Shown here one piece after another: positions 41,292-50,636 of a DNA stretch of 64,000 nucleotides. Positions within the stretch are counted from its first letter, which is position 1, and every line of letters starts with the position of its first letter. A program made the translations under genes and the position numbers. Origin of the DNA: Propionispora vibrioides (GTDB lineage Bacteria; Bacillota; Negativicutes; Propionisporales; Propionisporaceae); contig NZ_FODY01000018.1 in the NCBI RefSeq assembly GCF_900110485.1, positions 1 through 64,000 on the forward strand, in the 5' to 3' direction. Under the pieces are notes generated by a model that ran no database searches, had not been told where the DNA came from, and saw only the letters and a list, made by a program, of their open reading frames with translations.

Positions 41292-43355
41292 TTATTTGCT
41301 TTTATCCATAAACCGGACTAGCTCAACCAACTGGTTCAGCTTCCCCTGACTGGCATCGGCTATGGCGCTTAATTCATTTAACTGCTCCATCGAAAGTGCG
41401 ATCAGTGATACGGTGTTCTGAATGTTGCCCGTAATCCCCTGCAACGAGCTTGTAAACGTCTCAATATCCCTGGCAAACGCCGTCTTACAGGTCTCGCTCT
41501 TTTGCATAATGCTTTTTATTTCGTCAACATCCTGCACCAACGTATTAACCGAATGATTGGAGTCTTTCAGGCTATGCTGTGTATTCTCGGCCAGCTTCCT
41601 CACCTCATCGGCCACTACGGCAAACCCTCTGCCGTGTTCGCCGGAACGGGCCGCTTCAATGGCTGCGTTCAGAGCAAGCAAGTTAGTCTGGGACGCAATA
41701 TTCATAATAACCGCCAGGACCGACCCGATCTCCGCGCTGCTGTGAACCAACGCATTAAATTTTGGCGGAAGCTGCTTGTCAAATTCCGACACCTCAGCCA
41801 GCCCCTTGATATGCGAAGCGAATATCCGGGATAAATCGTCATTGTTTTTTCCGATTTCCTGGAACACTTCTTCGATTTCACGCACCTTGGCAATCAAGGA
41901 AGGAACAGCCTCCTGGGAATGCTCCAATAGCTGAATCGTCTGACTGTGCAGATGATTGATAATCTCCATCTGATTCAAACGCCGTTTTAAGAAATATTGC
42001 TCGAAACTGCTGTAATGAATCGGAAACTTATTCAAATAATCGTCGTAGAAATCATCCGCCTGGCCATCCTCGAGAGAATAAAAAAACAGGGCGGTCAGCG
42101 TTTCATTAATATTAATCCCCAAAAGCTCGCCAAAGCAGGAAAACCCGATGACCGGAATCCCCGCAAACGGATTAGTTCCGTTAAATTCCGGCATATTGAC
42201 CAGCCGGCGAACCACGCAGTCATTTAAGATCCCGCCAATAGGTCTCGGTTTCTGCCGGCAAAACGTCTCCCAGTCCGCCGCAAGCGACGCCTGAGCCGAT
42301 ACCCGTTTAACCAGGTGTAATTTCTCCCCGGCCGACAAATCGCAAAAATAATAAACCCGGTCCTGCGCTTCATCGATATGATTGATCGTCCGGATAAAAA
42401 TCTCATTGCCAACCTCGATGGCAAAGCCGAAGGGTTCCAGCGACTTAGTCAGTTCCTCGACCGTATGGCACTGAAACCGTTGTTTCAACAGATCAATAAA
42501 ACTGACACTTTCCGAAGCTTCATTGATCACCTTGCTTACATAGCGCAGTGCCGAATTGGCCTCGGAAATAGTGAAATATTCCTCACGGTCTTTGATAAAC
42601 GCCTGTGATTTTAGAACACCAAACCGGTAGGACGGCGCCAGCTTCATCAGGCAAATAACCGCATGATCCTGCCGGACCGTACTGCCGTCATAAATATAGG
42701 TAGCTTTAAAATCCAGCTTGCCGCCGGCCGACCCGCCTATAAACAGGCAGGGAAACTTACGGCTCTCATACACCGCCTGCATAAAAAAAGTTTCGCTATT
42801 GGACAAACCGTCGATAAACGTCAGCGCCAGCGTATCATGGCTGTTAATCTGAGTGGAAACCTTCACCCGGTCCAGCTCCCGGCCAATACGGTCAATTCTT
42901 TCCTCCACACTGCCAGACGCCTGACCGGTTTTTATATCGTCGCTGCCTAAAGAAATCGACAGGATTTCCATATGACTGACCATTCTTTTGGAGAAAGCCT
43001 GGAGCACTACTGTACTCCGGTGATCGGCGGCCGTCTGATATAAATCGCCCGTACCGGAAGGATGACTGTACAGTTCTCCCGCCGTGGAAACTAACACCAA
43101 TGGAGTGCCTGGCGGCAGCAACTGTTGGAGCTTCCGTGCCACTTCGCCCACCGGATTATCCGGTGAAATAAAGCCCAGCACAAAAGCAGCCCCCTGCGCT
43201 ACCTGGCATAATTCATCAATACGGTCCTGAGTCATTTCGCTAATGGCTACGTGAAAATTCTGAATGTCTGCAAGCTCCGGCTTATTTCCGGCCGGAATGA
43301 CCGTCGGCGCTGTCGTCGCGCCATGTTCTTTTTTCGAGTTGAACCAAGATAACAA
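41292..43355 (-). CDS. Soluble chemoreceptor-like protein: FIST sensor plus methyl-accepting signalling domain
   Basis: 687 residues without membrane helices. Residues ~20-390 form FIST_N/FIST_C ligand-sensing domains ([43 protein letters not shown]). C-terminal ~200 residues hold the chemoreceptor hairpin tip ([28 protein letters not shown] cited in part: [19 protein letters not shown]). The frame is open from TTG 43376, but TTG at 43355 lies nine bases after AAGGGAG. It probably senses a small molecule, perhaps an amino acid, in the cytoplasm. No chemotaxis genes lie nearby. Confidence 0.85.
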   Translation of the reverse strand: MLSWFNSKKEHGATTAPTVIPAGNKPELADIQNFHVAISEMTQDRIDELCQVAQGAAFVLGFISPDNPVGEVARKLQQLLPPGTPLVLVSTAGELYSHPSGTGDLYQTAADHRSTVVLQAFSKRMVSHMEILSISLGSDDIKTGQASGSVEERIDRIGRELDRVKVSTQINSHDTLALTFIDGLSNSETFFMQAVYESRKFPCLFIGGSAGGKLDFKATYIYDGSTVRQDHAVICLMKLAPSYRFGVLKSQAFIKDREEYFTISEANSALRYVSKVINEASESVSFIDLLKQRFQCHTVEELTKSLEPFGFAIEVGNEIFIRTINHIDEAQDRVYYFCDLSAGEKLHLVKRVSAQASLAADWETFCRQKPRPIGGILNDCVVRRLVNMPEFNGTNPFAGIPVIGFSCFGELLGININETLTALFFYSLEDGQADDFYDDYLNKFPIHYSSFEQYFLKRRLNQMEIINHLHSQTIQLLEHSQEAVPSLIAKVREIEEVFQEIGKNNDDLSRIFASHIKGLAEVSEFDKQLPPKFNALVHSSAEIGSVLAVIMNIASQTNLLALNAAIEAARSGEHGRGFAVVADEVRKLAENTQHSLKDSNHSVNTLVQDVDEIKSIMQKSETCKTAFARDIETFTSSLQGITGNIQNTVSLIALSMEQLNELSAIADASQGKLNQLVELVRFMDKSK

Positions 43356-43491
43356 GTTAATCGTCTCCCTTATCAAATACGCCAGATTTTAGAAATAAGT
43401 TGCATATTATGTTGATAATACCGATATGTTTACTTACCATTCGACATAGTGCTGCCCAATCCTCCATGTCCCCGGCTGTTTAAAATAAGAA

Positions 43492-43509
43492 AGCGGCAAG
43501 TGATTGCCG
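43492..43509 (-). terminator. Hairpin in the 43.36-43.73 kb gap
   Basis: GCGGCAA-gtga-TTGCCGC, followed on the minus strand by TTTCTTATTTT. No convincing gene precedes it on that strand; the 375-bp gap otherwise shows no supported coding sequence. Confidence 0.45.
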
Positions 43510-43730
43510 CGCAAAACTTATCTGTGCGCCTATCACAAAACAGATTCAACCTAACTGTTTCAAACAACGAAGCCAATACACAAACACTATACCTGCCAGG
43601 GAAAACACTAGAAAACCACGGAAGTGCTTGTTGCTCAGGAACAGCGAGACAGCAGCCCATATAGTATGTTGGCATGGATTTTGCTTAATATTTATAGCAA
43701 GCAAACCAAAACTACTTCTGGAGGATGGAA

Positions 43731-44009
43731 ATGAAACTTTATAAACTTATCATTACCGGGAACCATACCGACTTTGTTATCCAATACACAGTCTCTACCA
43801 ATTTTATTGCCTACAATGATTGTCAGTTTACCGGAACAGAACAAGAAAAATACGATCAATTTTTAACCGAATTACAAAAGGTCATGGGCGAACTAACCAT
43901 TAATATAAAAGTAAAAATGACCAATAAAACAGTCGACCGGGCATTTACCAAGAGTGTAATCCTGAGTATCAAGGATGTTGGAGATTTTATTCAAAAACTA
44001 AGTGCCTAA
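43731..44009 (+). CDS. Small protein of unknown function
   Basis: 92 residues: KLYKLIITGNHTDFVIQYTV..., ending DVGDFIQKLSA. Looks like a compact alpha/beta fold without signal or membrane segment. GGAGG lies six bases before ATG 43731, whereas the in-frame ATG at 43725 abuts the ribosome site. Single-gene unit with its own terminator. I do not recognise the family. Confidence 0.65.
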   Translation: MKLYKLIITGNHTDFVIQYTVSTNFIAYNDCQFTGTEQEKYDQFLTELQKVMGELTINIKVKMTNKTVDRAFTKSVILSIKDVGDFIQKLSA

Positions 44010-44084
44010 GAAATATTTGCTGTAGCAAGCACCTCTCCCTAAACAGTATTCAGTCTTATCCATTGTGAGAAAAACCAAAAGCAC

Positions 44085-44128
44085 AAAAACCAGCGATCAA
44101 GGGTATGACTCTTGATCGCTGGTTTTTT
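44085..44128. terminator. Bidirectional terminator
   Basis: Arms AAAAACCAGCGATCAAG and CTTGATCGCTGGTTTTT, then TCT. Nearly the same stem recurs at 54807-54855. Confidence 0.8.
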
Positions 44129-44211
44129 CTAAAGTAAGCTACGAAAGTTTTTTTCGTCTAAACCGTAAAGTTCTTTATGGATCAATTACAGACTACCCTG
44201 TTGTCGGCGGA

Positions 44212-44592
44212 TTAAGCCATATTATCTTTGGCGCAAAGGCAAAACGGGTGTCCGGCAGAATCTATCATCGTAACAAACTCACTACCGCCAAATTGGGATG
44301 TTGCCTCAATCGCGCCGAGGGATTTAGCATATTCAATTGCTGCGGCAACATCGGGCACCTGAAAATCGAAATGCATTTGTTTTTGCTGCTTCTCTTTTTC
44401 TTCCGGCCAGACAGGTGGCACATAATCCGCTTCTTCCATAAACAGAAATACAATCCCAGTTCCACTACATAATGCAGGCCGGCCAAACATCTTTCGCTTT
44501 TCCCAGCCAAGTAATTGATGGTAGAATTCGCATAGCTTTATTTCATCATCGCAGTCAACCATAATATTACCTAGGCATATCCCCTGAATCAT
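44212..44592 (-). CDS. VOC-superfamily (glyoxalase/bleomycin-resistance-like) protein
   Basis: 126 residues: GICLGNIMVDCDDEIKLCEFYHQLLGWEK is the standard VOC opening (quoted part: CEFYHQLLGWEK), with QMHFDFQVPDVAAAIEYAKSLGA in the second repeat (quoted part: HFDFQVPDVAAAIEYA). ATG at 44592 follows GGGAGGGAG. The enzymatic or resistance role is unknown. Confidence 0.8.
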   Translation of the reverse strand: MIQGICLGNIMVDCDDEIKLCEFYHQLLGWEKRKMFGRPALCSGTGIVFLFMEEADYVPPVWPEEKEKQQKQMHFDFQVPDVAAAIEYAKSLGAIEATSQFGGSEFVTMIDSAGHPFCLCAKDNMA

Positions 44593-44664
44593 GGAACTCC
44601 CTCCCGGCATCTCTTTTTAATTGTACTAAGCACACAACCCTCTCATCATCCCCTCGAATCCAGA

Positions 44665-44701
44665 GGGACGGTTCATTCGATTTGTTTGTTATTTATTTTA
44701 C
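44665..44701 (+). repeat. Dispersed GGGACGGTTC element, copy 1
   Basis: A 37-nt block starting GGGACGGTTCATTCGATTTG matches 56341-56377 at about 33 positions. This copy has no partner arm nearby. Confidence 0.5.
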
Positions 44702-44714
44702 AGCTTTCCCTGTA

Positions 44715-45341
44715 TCACACTATGGGCTTAACTCTATACCTTAAAACGGTTTTTAATTTAGCTGGTTCAACTTTTCGCGCGTCGGTAAGATAAATTTCTC
44801 GGTGCTTTAAAGATGCTATTTCAAGATTATTTTTTCCTATAAAGTCCCTCATCAGGCTAAAACTTTGAGGCTCATTATCGTATGAACCCAGGTGAAGCAT
44901 TTGCACCGATACGCCATCCTCCATCGTATCAAATACCACATGCTCCAGTAATGGATGTGGTTTCTTTTTTCTTACAAGCTCAAAGGCCTTGCCGGCAACA
45001 TCCTGGGTCACAAAATCGGGCTGTCGAATCATGATGGTGTATAGAAACTCGTCCTTGTCTAACGTTGCGGACTTTCTTCCTTCTTCCGTTAAATCCCATA
45101 ATCCCTCTAATGGATAGACTGTATATTCAAAATATCCTTCGGGAGTATAGCCTTGTTTGGGCATCATTCTAACAGCATATGCCAATGAATAAAGAACACC
45201 TACTTCTTCAGCAAAGGAATCCCGATTCGGATTCCCCTTCCCTTTTAACATAAAGAATTTTTGTTTGGGAACTGTAATTAATTCCGGAAGGGTCTTAGGC
45301 AGGTATAATTGTTTTTCTTCTTTTTTCCATTCGTATTTCAT
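44715..45341 (-). CDS. GyrI-like small-molecule-binding protein
   Basis: 208 residues: KYEWKKEEKQLYLPKTLPEL, ITVPKQKFFMLKGKGNPN, a helix with EEVGVLYSLAYAVRMM and then PLEGLWDL; this pattern is typical of GyrI-like/SbmC-type proteins fused to no DNA-binding domain. ATG at 45341 with GGAG upstream. Such proteins bind or hydrolyse small hydrophobic compounds. Divergent from a Crp/Fnr gene. Confidence 0.75.
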   Translation of the reverse strand: MKYEWKKEEKQLYLPKTLPELITVPKQKFFMLKGKGNPNRDSFAEEVGVLYSLAYAVRMMPKQGYTPEGYFEYTVYPLEGLWDLTEEGRKSATLDKDEFLYTIMIRQPDFVTQDVAGKAFELVRKKKPHPLLEHVVFDTMEDGVSVQMLHLGSYDNEPQSFSLMRDFIGKNNLEIASLKHREIYLTDARKVEPAKLKTVLRYRVKPIV

Positions 45342-45561
45342 TTGCCATACTCCTTTTTTTCTTAGCCCAAGAGTACCCATGCAGGCTCTCGCTATGCCTG
45401 GTCATTCTACGTAATATGCTCTTTCTCCTTTCAACTTCACCTTACCGCAAAACCTTCCCCGTGGAAAATTGAAAAAAATAATGATTTTTATGAAATCTTA
45501 TCCTATGATAAGGAAAAGTACGGCGATATATATACAATAAGAGTAGGAGGATAGAGCAGCT

Positions 45562-46155
45562 ATGAAAGAAACAGACCTTCCATATTTAAAAAACACTGTA
45601 TCAGATTTGCCGCTAATGACTGATGATGCCATTAAAGATCAATTTTTATCCACAGGTCAAATAAGGAAGCATAAAAAGGGAGACCTAATTATAGTAGCGG
45701 GACAAGATAGCTATGAGCCAAGTATCTTATTGTCCGGGTTAATACGGGTTTTCTTTTTAAACGTTGAAGGTGTGGACGTAACTAATTTATTCATCTTTGA
45801 AAACACCTATTATGGTTCTGACTTTTTAACAATGAAAAAGGCCAGTGTATGCAGTTTTGAAGCATTAGAGGACTGTGTTTCCCTGGTACTCGACCGCCAA
45901 GTGTTGAACGAAACCTTGCAAAATAATATTCATGTTCTCTTGGATTACACAAGAATACTGGAACAGTCCTTAAACAATAAAATACTAAGAGAAAATGCGT
46001 TGATTACCAAAAGCGCTACCGAGCGATATCTCGATTTAAAAAAGACCTATCCCCATATCGAAAAACGGGTTAGCCAAACCCATATTGCTTCCTATTTAGG
46101 CATTACGCCAGTATCGCTCAGCCGGATACGGCGCGTTATCCGGGAAGAAAATTGA
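45562..46155 (+). CDS. Crp/Fnr-family transcriptional regulator
   Basis: 197 residues: N-terminal cyclic-nucleotide-binding-like barrel (HKKGDLIIVAGQDSYEPSIL), dimer helix, and C-terminal HTH (THIASYLGITPVSLSRIRRV). No Fnr-type Cys cluster. Starts right upstream of an SDR gene (34 bp), so the pair may be co-transcribed. Confidence 0.87.
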   Translation: MKETDLPYLKNTVSDLPLMTDDAIKDQFLSTGQIRKHKKGDLIIVAGQDSYEPSILLSGLIRVFFLNVEGVDVTNLFIFENTYYGSDFLTMKKASVCSFEALEDCVSLVLDRQVLNETLQNNIHVLLDYTRILEQSLNNKILRENALITKSATERYLDLKKTYPHIEKRVSQTHIASYLGITPVSLSRIRRVIREEN

Positions 46156-46189
46156 TTTGCTAAATGCGAAATTAAAGGAGTAGATAACA

Positions 46190-47173
46190 TTGAAATATAC
46201 GAAACAAGCGCCGATAAACTCCGGCTTTGGCCCCCAGACAACCGCCCAAGAAATCCTCAAGGGTTGTGACCTTACAGGGAAGATAGCTATTGTGACAGGA
46301 GGGTATTCCGGTATAGGCCTCGAAACAACCCGTGCCCTGGCCAACGCAGGCGCCACCGTGATTGTGCCCGCCCGCTCGCCGGCAAAGTCCCTTAGAGCCT
46401 TAGAGGGAATCCCTCATATAGAACTTGAAAAAATTGATTTGATGGATTCTACATCCATTGATGATTTTGCTGCACGTTTTTTAGCTACCAACCGCCCGCT
46501 GCACATGCTTATTAATAGCGCCGGGGTGATGTTTACCCCGCTTAGGCGTGATTCACGCGGTTTTGAATCACAATTTTCAACAAATCATTTAGGACATTTT
46601 CAACTAACCGCAAGGCTTTGGCCAGCATTAGTAAGGGCACATGGCGCGAGAGTCGTTGCGCTTTCATCGCGCGGACACCGTCTCGGCAGTGTTGATTTTG
46701 CTGACCCCAATTTTGAAAACAAGGAATATAACAAATTCACCGCCTATGCACAGTCCAAATCAGCAAACAGCTTGTTCGCACTCGAACTCGACAAACGCGG
46801 CAGAGACTACGCTGTTCGGGCTTTTGCCGTGCATCCGGGCTTAGTGCCCGATACCGATTTAGGGCGCGATTTAGACCCCTCAGAGCTTAAACCGCAACCG
46901 GTGAAAAACTCGCAAGGACTTATCATCTCTGATGAAACTAACGCTCAATATAAGTCGGTGGAACAAGGGGCTGCGACCAGTGTCTGGTGTGCAACAAGTA
47001 CGCAATTAAATGACATGGGTGGCGTCTATTGTGAGGATTGTGACATAGCCATGGCGGTTGCCGCTGACAGTACCAGCCCGGTTGGCGTACGTCCATGGGC
47101 AATTGACTCTCAACTGGCTCAACGACTATGGGCTTTGAGCGAAAAGCTCATAGGAATAAAATTTGAAATATGA
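46190..47173 (+). CDS. Short-chain dehydrogenase/reductase
   Basis: 327 residues, extended SDR of the WWOX/retinol-dehydrogenase-like type: TGGYSGIGLETTRALANAGA, NSAGVM, catalytic Ser in ALSSRGH and YAQSK. TTG start at 46190 with AAAGGAG upstream. Substrate unknown. Confidence 0.85.
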   Translation: MKYTKQAPINSGFGPQTTAQEILKGCDLTGKIAIVTGGYSGIGLETTRALANAGATVIVPARSPAKSLRALEGIPHIELEKIDLMDSTSIDDFAARFLATNRPLHMLINSAGVMFTPLRRDSRGFESQFSTNHLGHFQLTARLWPALVRAHGARVVALSSRGHRLGSVDFADPNFENKEYNKFTAYAQSKSANSLFALELDKRGRDYAVRAFAVHPGLVPDTDLGRDLDPSELKPQPVKNSQGLIISDETNAQYKSVEQGAATSVWCATSTQLNDMGGVYCEDCDIAMAVAADSTSPVGVRPWAIDSQLAQRLWALSEKLIGIKFEI

Positions 47174-47175
47174 GA

Positions 47176-47310
47176 TTATAAAGAGTCTTCGCACACAACA
47201 ACTTTACAGCTAACCTGTAAAGTCTCCATTGATTTATGGTTAGTCCCTTGATCAAACTCATCTAGGATTGCCAACTTTTCTTTACCTCGATATTGACTCT
47301 TTCGGGGCAT
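47176..47310 (-). pseudogene. Remnant of an IS3-type transposase OrfA
   Basis: From ATG 47310 (GGGGAG upstream) the frame reads PRKSQYRGKEKLAILDEFDQG, the usual N-terminus of IS3-group OrfA, then degenerates and stops after 44 residues, about a third of the normal length. No OrfB or terminal repeats are seen. Confidence 0.65.
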
Positions 47311-47407
47311 GAAAATACTCCCCTTTCGGCAACAGGTTTTATATTTCTCCTGTCTACCTATCGGGGAGTCTAGGGAAGCACTGAGTGGGGATTTGATTAT
47401 AGTATAG

Positions 47408-47797
47408 TTAATCTTTATTGGGATATATGACTGAATTATTATGGGAATCACACCATATCTGCTCTTCACTAAGACTGGTTTCAATAAGCTCGACAGGCGC
47501 TCCCTCTACTTCAATGATGGCTACCCTATAGTTATCAAAAGGATAGTACGGTTCTAACAGTACAACTTTGCCTTCTATTGCCTTTTCAATACTATCCACC
47601 TTAAACGCAATATGAGGTACACTCTGTACCAGCGGATGTAACGGGCAGCCTTCTTCAAAACGGTGCCACTGTATCCGGAATTCATTATGGCCAGCGGTCG
47701 TATACATCTTGAAAGTGGAACTATATCGTTCCCCTGCCTGTGGTTTATCGGTAGGAATTCCCATGTGATGGTATTCGTATGTAGCAGAATTTTTCAT
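47408..47797 (-). CDS. VOC-superfamily glyoxalase-like protein
   Basis: 129 residues: YEYHHMGIPTDKPQAGERY, PLHPLVQSVPHIAFKVDSIEKAI (quoted part: SVPHIAFKVDSIEKAI) and VEGAPVELIET with the metal-ligand-type Glu near the end. RBS AGGAG. Substrate unknown. Confidence 0.8.
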   Translation of the reverse strand: MKNSATYEYHHMGIPTDKPQAGERYSSTFKMYTTAGHNEFRIQWHRFEEGCPLHPLVQSVPHIAFKVDSIEKAIEGKVVLLEPYYPFDNYRVAIIEVEGAPVELIETSLSEEQIWCDSHNNSVIYPNKD

Positions 47798-47844
47798 AAT
47801 TGTTGTTCTCCTAGCTAAAATGAATTTCTACGATGGCTTTTCTC

Positions 47845-48327
47845 TTACTGCTCCCCATTATTGCCCGTATATGACAAGGGGCTTAACCAAAACCCTCCCA
47901 CACGGACTTTATTGTTTTCTTTAACAAAAACGCTTCTGACCAAAACAGGTTTTTCACTTTGCGAAAAAGTAACCTTATAATAAACAGTCAGATAGGTTTC
48001 CCGGATTTCCAGGCTGACAAATTCCTTGGAAGCATAGGAACCAAATTTAGTCTGGATATCGTCCCGTATCTTCTTATATTCAGACTCCGGAATGACATCC
48101 TTCATTTTTTGCGAAAAGTCCTTGCTAAATTTGCCGTAATTATCCTGATTAATCATTTGCAGTAAATTCTCCGTCATCGGATCGGCAAACTTTCTTATCT
48201 CATCCGTGTAGCTCCATTTCCCCAAATGATCTTGCCCCGCGTCTGCCGCTAAGCAGGGTACTACCCCCATAAGCCAGATAGCCGATACAACAACAAACAT
48301 CCTTGCTATATAAATTACCCGTTTCAT
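47845..48327 (-). CDS. Exported DUF3887-like protein
   Basis: 160 residues with a Sec signal peptide (RVIYIARMFVVVSAIWLMG to CLAAD). The mature region (INQDNYGKFSKDFSQKMKD, VYYKVTFSQSEKPVLVRSVF) fits the DUF3887/NTF2-like accumulation domain found in extracellular proteins. ATG at 48327 follows GGAGGAG. Function unknown. Confidence 0.7.
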   Translation of the reverse strand: MKRVIYIARMFVVVSAIWLMGVVPCLAADAGQDHLGKWSYTDEIRKFADPMTENLLQMINQDNYGKFSKDFSQKMKDVIPESEYKKIRDDIQTKFGSYASKEFVSLEIRETYLTVYYKVTFSQSEKPVLVRSVFVKENNKVRVGGFWLSPLSYTGNNGEQ

Positions 48328-48406
48328 ATCTTCACTCCTCCACATTTTTCATCAGCCGGTCCTGCTTCCGCCCTGCATACCCATGGATAACCAGCTAAGC
48401 AAAACC

Positions 48407-48570
48407 CTAGTACCTCATCTGCGTTAAAACGATAGTTATTTTTGCGAGGATTTTTTGCAATGCGAGGCGAAGGAGCCGCACAGATCGAGAATCTGTAAGG
48501 GGACGACAACGAAGCAGTGCGGAAAAAGACCGTAAAAATAGCAGAGTTTTTAATGCAGATGAGGTACTAG
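48407..48570 (+). repeat. Palindromic dispersed repeat, copy B
   Basis: 164-bp element. Perfect 16-bp end arms CTAGTACCTCATCTGC and GCAGATGAGGTACTAG, extended by GTTAAAA/TTTTAAT with one wobble. Core has GAGGATTTTTTGC, apical hairpin ACAGAT-cgaga-ATCTGT, GACAACGAAGCAGTGCGG and GGAAAAAGACCG, aligning with copy A through the core while arms and apical stem are replaced by other complementary sequences. Confidence 0.8.
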
Positions 48571-48606
48571 TCCTACCTTCTTATCATATATTTCCCAATA
48601 ACGGCC

Positions 48607-48650
48607 AAAATCCTGCCAATCCATCAATAGATTGGCAGGATTCTCTTTTT
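48607..48650. terminator. Terminator hairpin after the nagB operon
   Basis: AAAATCCTGCCAATC and GATTGGCAGGATT, then CTCTTTTTC on the plus strand; the minus strand gives ATTTT. Same stem family as 31757-31797. Confidence 0.6.
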
Positions 48651-48757
48651 CATATAATACACGGCAACCTATAGCGCAATACCAACTTAGACTTGTCAAC
48701 CAATGTCCTTTGGCTAATGTTTCATTCAAACTTCCAGCGTTTCCACTTTCCCGCCGC

Positions 48758-49504
48758 TTACTCAGTAAACCGGGAGCTTACCCCCACCTGCCGGGCCAAC
48801 TCCCTGTCCAGGATCACCGTCACATCCCGGTGCAGCTTCAAGAGCGTGCAGGGTACCTGCGTGGTGACCTCGTCGCTGGTTAGCAGCTTCTGCAATACAG
48901 CGGCCTTCTGGCTGCCGGTGGCCAGCAGTACGATCTTCCCGGCCTGCAGAATATTGCCCACGCCCATGGTGATGGCCGTCTTTGGCACCTCGGCCTCACT
49001 GGCAAAGAACCGGGCGTTCGCCTTAATCGTGGCCTCATCCAGCGTAGCCACATGCACCCCCGCCTGCAACACCTCGCCCGGCTCGTTAAACCCGATATGC
49101 CCGTTCACCCCAACACCCAATAGCTGCACATCCCGTGGCCAGATCTCCAGGATACGGCTAAAGTTGGTGATCTCCGGCTGCACCAGTTGGCTGCCGGAAG
49201 GAATATAGGTATTCAGCGGATTGATATCCACATGGTCGAAGAAATATGTATCCATATAGTGACGGTAACTCTGGGGATGATCAGGCTTCAAGCCGATATA
49301 TTCATCCAGATTGACCGTCCGCACTTCTTTAAAGCTAACTAGTTGCTGCTTATACGCCTCCACCAAATGCGGATACACCCCTTGCGCTGTCCCGCCGGTT
49401 GCCAAGCCCAGACAAGCGTGCGGATTGGACTTAACGACGCTCAACAGTAGGTTAGCCGCTTCCCGGCAGGATGCTGCATACGAATCGGTGATAATAATCT
49501 TCAC
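48758..49504 (-). CDS. nagB: Glucosamine-6-phosphate deaminase-family protein
   Basis: 248 residues with NagB motifs: LGLATGGTAQGVYPHLVEAY, catalytic TVNLDEYIGL, HPQSYRHYM and GVGVNGHIGFNEPG. GTG at 49504 lies ten bases after GGAGGG. Converts glucosamine-6-phosphate to fructose-6-phosphate and ammonia in characterised members. It is the last gene of a glucitol-type PTS operon, which is unusual and suggests the imported polyol carries an amino group. Confidence 0.88.
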   Translation of the reverse strand: MKIIITDSYAASCREAANLLLSVVKSNPHACLGLATGGTAQGVYPHLVEAYKQQLVSFKEVRTVNLDEYIGLKPDHPQSYRHYMDTYFFDHVDINPLNTYIPSGSQLVQPEITNFSRILEIWPRDVQLLGVGVNGHIGFNEPGEVLQAGVHVATLDEATIKANARFFASEAEVPKTAITMGVGNILQAGKIVLLATGSQKAAVLQKLLTSDEVTTQVPCTLLKLHRDVTVILDRELARQVGVSSRFTE

Positions 49505-49525
49505 TGACGGTAGTCCCTCCTTATA

Positions 49526-49550
49526 CCGGGCAGGCAATCCGCCTGCCCGG
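49526..49550 (-). other. Intergenic mRNA hairpin before nagB
   Basis: Perfect 10-bp arms CCGGGCAGGC and GCCTGCCCGG, 5-nt loop, between the dehydrogenase stop and the nagB ribosome site. It lacks a T-run, so it more likely affects mRNA processing or stability than termination. Confidence 0.5.
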
Positions 49551-49585
49551 TGATTTATTGGTTAATGATTTTGTAATTTAATGGC

Positions 49586-50605
49586 CTAACTTATTCGAAA
49601 ATCCCGCTGATATTTCTCTAAGATAGCCTCTACCCACTCCGCTGTAACCTCTTTGGCATTGCAGATCGAATAGCGGATATGCTGCACTCGGACAAACTGG
49701 TTCAGCGTTAAGAGCGCCTGCCGGATATCGTCGATCGTAACCTGCAGTGCCTGGGGCCGGATATCAATCTCCGATCGTTGAATCAGCGACACCGCCCGTT
49801 CGTGCTGGTTATCCTGGAAAGCCGACATAAAGTAGACGCCCAGGCAGACCGCCTGACCGTGCAGGAACTGTTTGCCGGTGATCCGTTCCAGGTTCATAAA
49901 GACGTTATGCTCCGAACCGTCTTCCCACATGGTATGCCGCATCCGGTAGCTGTGTTCGGCGATGCCTTTATAGGCCCGGACGATATAGCGCAGGCCCGGT
50001 TCTTGGTTCTTCACAATCTCACCCATATACTCGGCTAACAGCGCCAACATCTCCTGCGTCTCGTCATAGATTCGCTGGTCAAAAGCATGGGATTTGGTGA
50101 TCAAAGCATTGATCTTCCAGTCGTAACTGGCCGTCAGGCAGCTTAATAAATCGCCGACACCGGACAAATTCAAATGCCTCGGTGCCTGCTCCAGGATATC
50201 AAAATCAATCAAAATCTCCTTCGGCAGGATATCGCCTTCGTATTTAACCACATGGTCATAGCGGACGGCTGTCTTGTAGCAGAGAAAGGCGTTCACTGAC
50301 AAGGCGGTGGGCATTTGATAGAGCGGTACTTTATGAGCCGTAGCCCACAGCTTAGCCGCATCGGCAGCCATGCCGCCGCCCAGGCCCAATACCTGGTTAA
50401 AGCCTGATAAGGTTTTGACTTCTTCGTCCATGACCTTTTTCTCCATGGTAGTAACGAAATAGAGCTGAATCGCGTCTTGCCTAACCTGTCCTTTCAGCTT
50501 CTCCCAGATAACCGGATCGGTGACAATCAGCCAGTTTTCTTTACTGTCAGTTAAGGTTGTTAGCAGATTCCGGCCATAGGTGACCGGATATTTCTCCTGG
50601 TTCAT
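49586..50605 (-). CDS. Glycerol-1-phosphate-dehydrogenase-like enzyme (iron-containing/AraM family)
   Basis: 339 residues: cofactor loop QVLGLGGGMAADAAKLWA, MPTALSVNAFL, and likely metal ligands Asp in LSGVGDLLSC and His in GSEHNVF and FLHGQAVC. Characterised relatives oxidise sn-glycerol-1-phosphate with NAD(P) and Zn or Ni. Here it lies between gutM and nagB in a PTS operon that lacks the usual sorbitol-6-phosphate dehydrogenase (SrlD), so it probably oxidises the phosphorylated polyol. Substrate is inference. Confidence 0.82.
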   Translation of the reverse strand: MNQEKYPVTYGRNLLTTLTDSKENWLIVTDPVIWEKLKGQVRQDAIQLYFVTTMEKKVMDEEVKTLSGFNQVLGLGGGMAADAAKLWATAHKVPLYQMPTALSVNAFLCYKTAVRYDHVVKYEGDILPKEILIDFDILEQAPRHLNLSGVGDLLSCLTASYDWKINALITKSHAFDQRIYDETQEMLALLAEYMGEIVKNQEPGLRYIVRAYKGIAEHSYRMRHTMWEDGSEHNVFMNLERITGKQFLHGQAVCLGVYFMSAFQDNQHERAVSLIQRSEIDIRPQALQVTIDDIRQALLTLNQFVRVQHIRYSICNAKEVTAEWVEAILEKYQRDFRIS

Positions 50606-50636
50606 AAGCGTTTTATTCGTCTCCTTTATGTTGGTG

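Noticed and set aside
43430-43675. 81-codon minus-strand frame and its plus-strand counterpart
   Set aside because: Cys-rich low-similarity translation, no ribosome site, and a hairpin inside; treated as non-coding.
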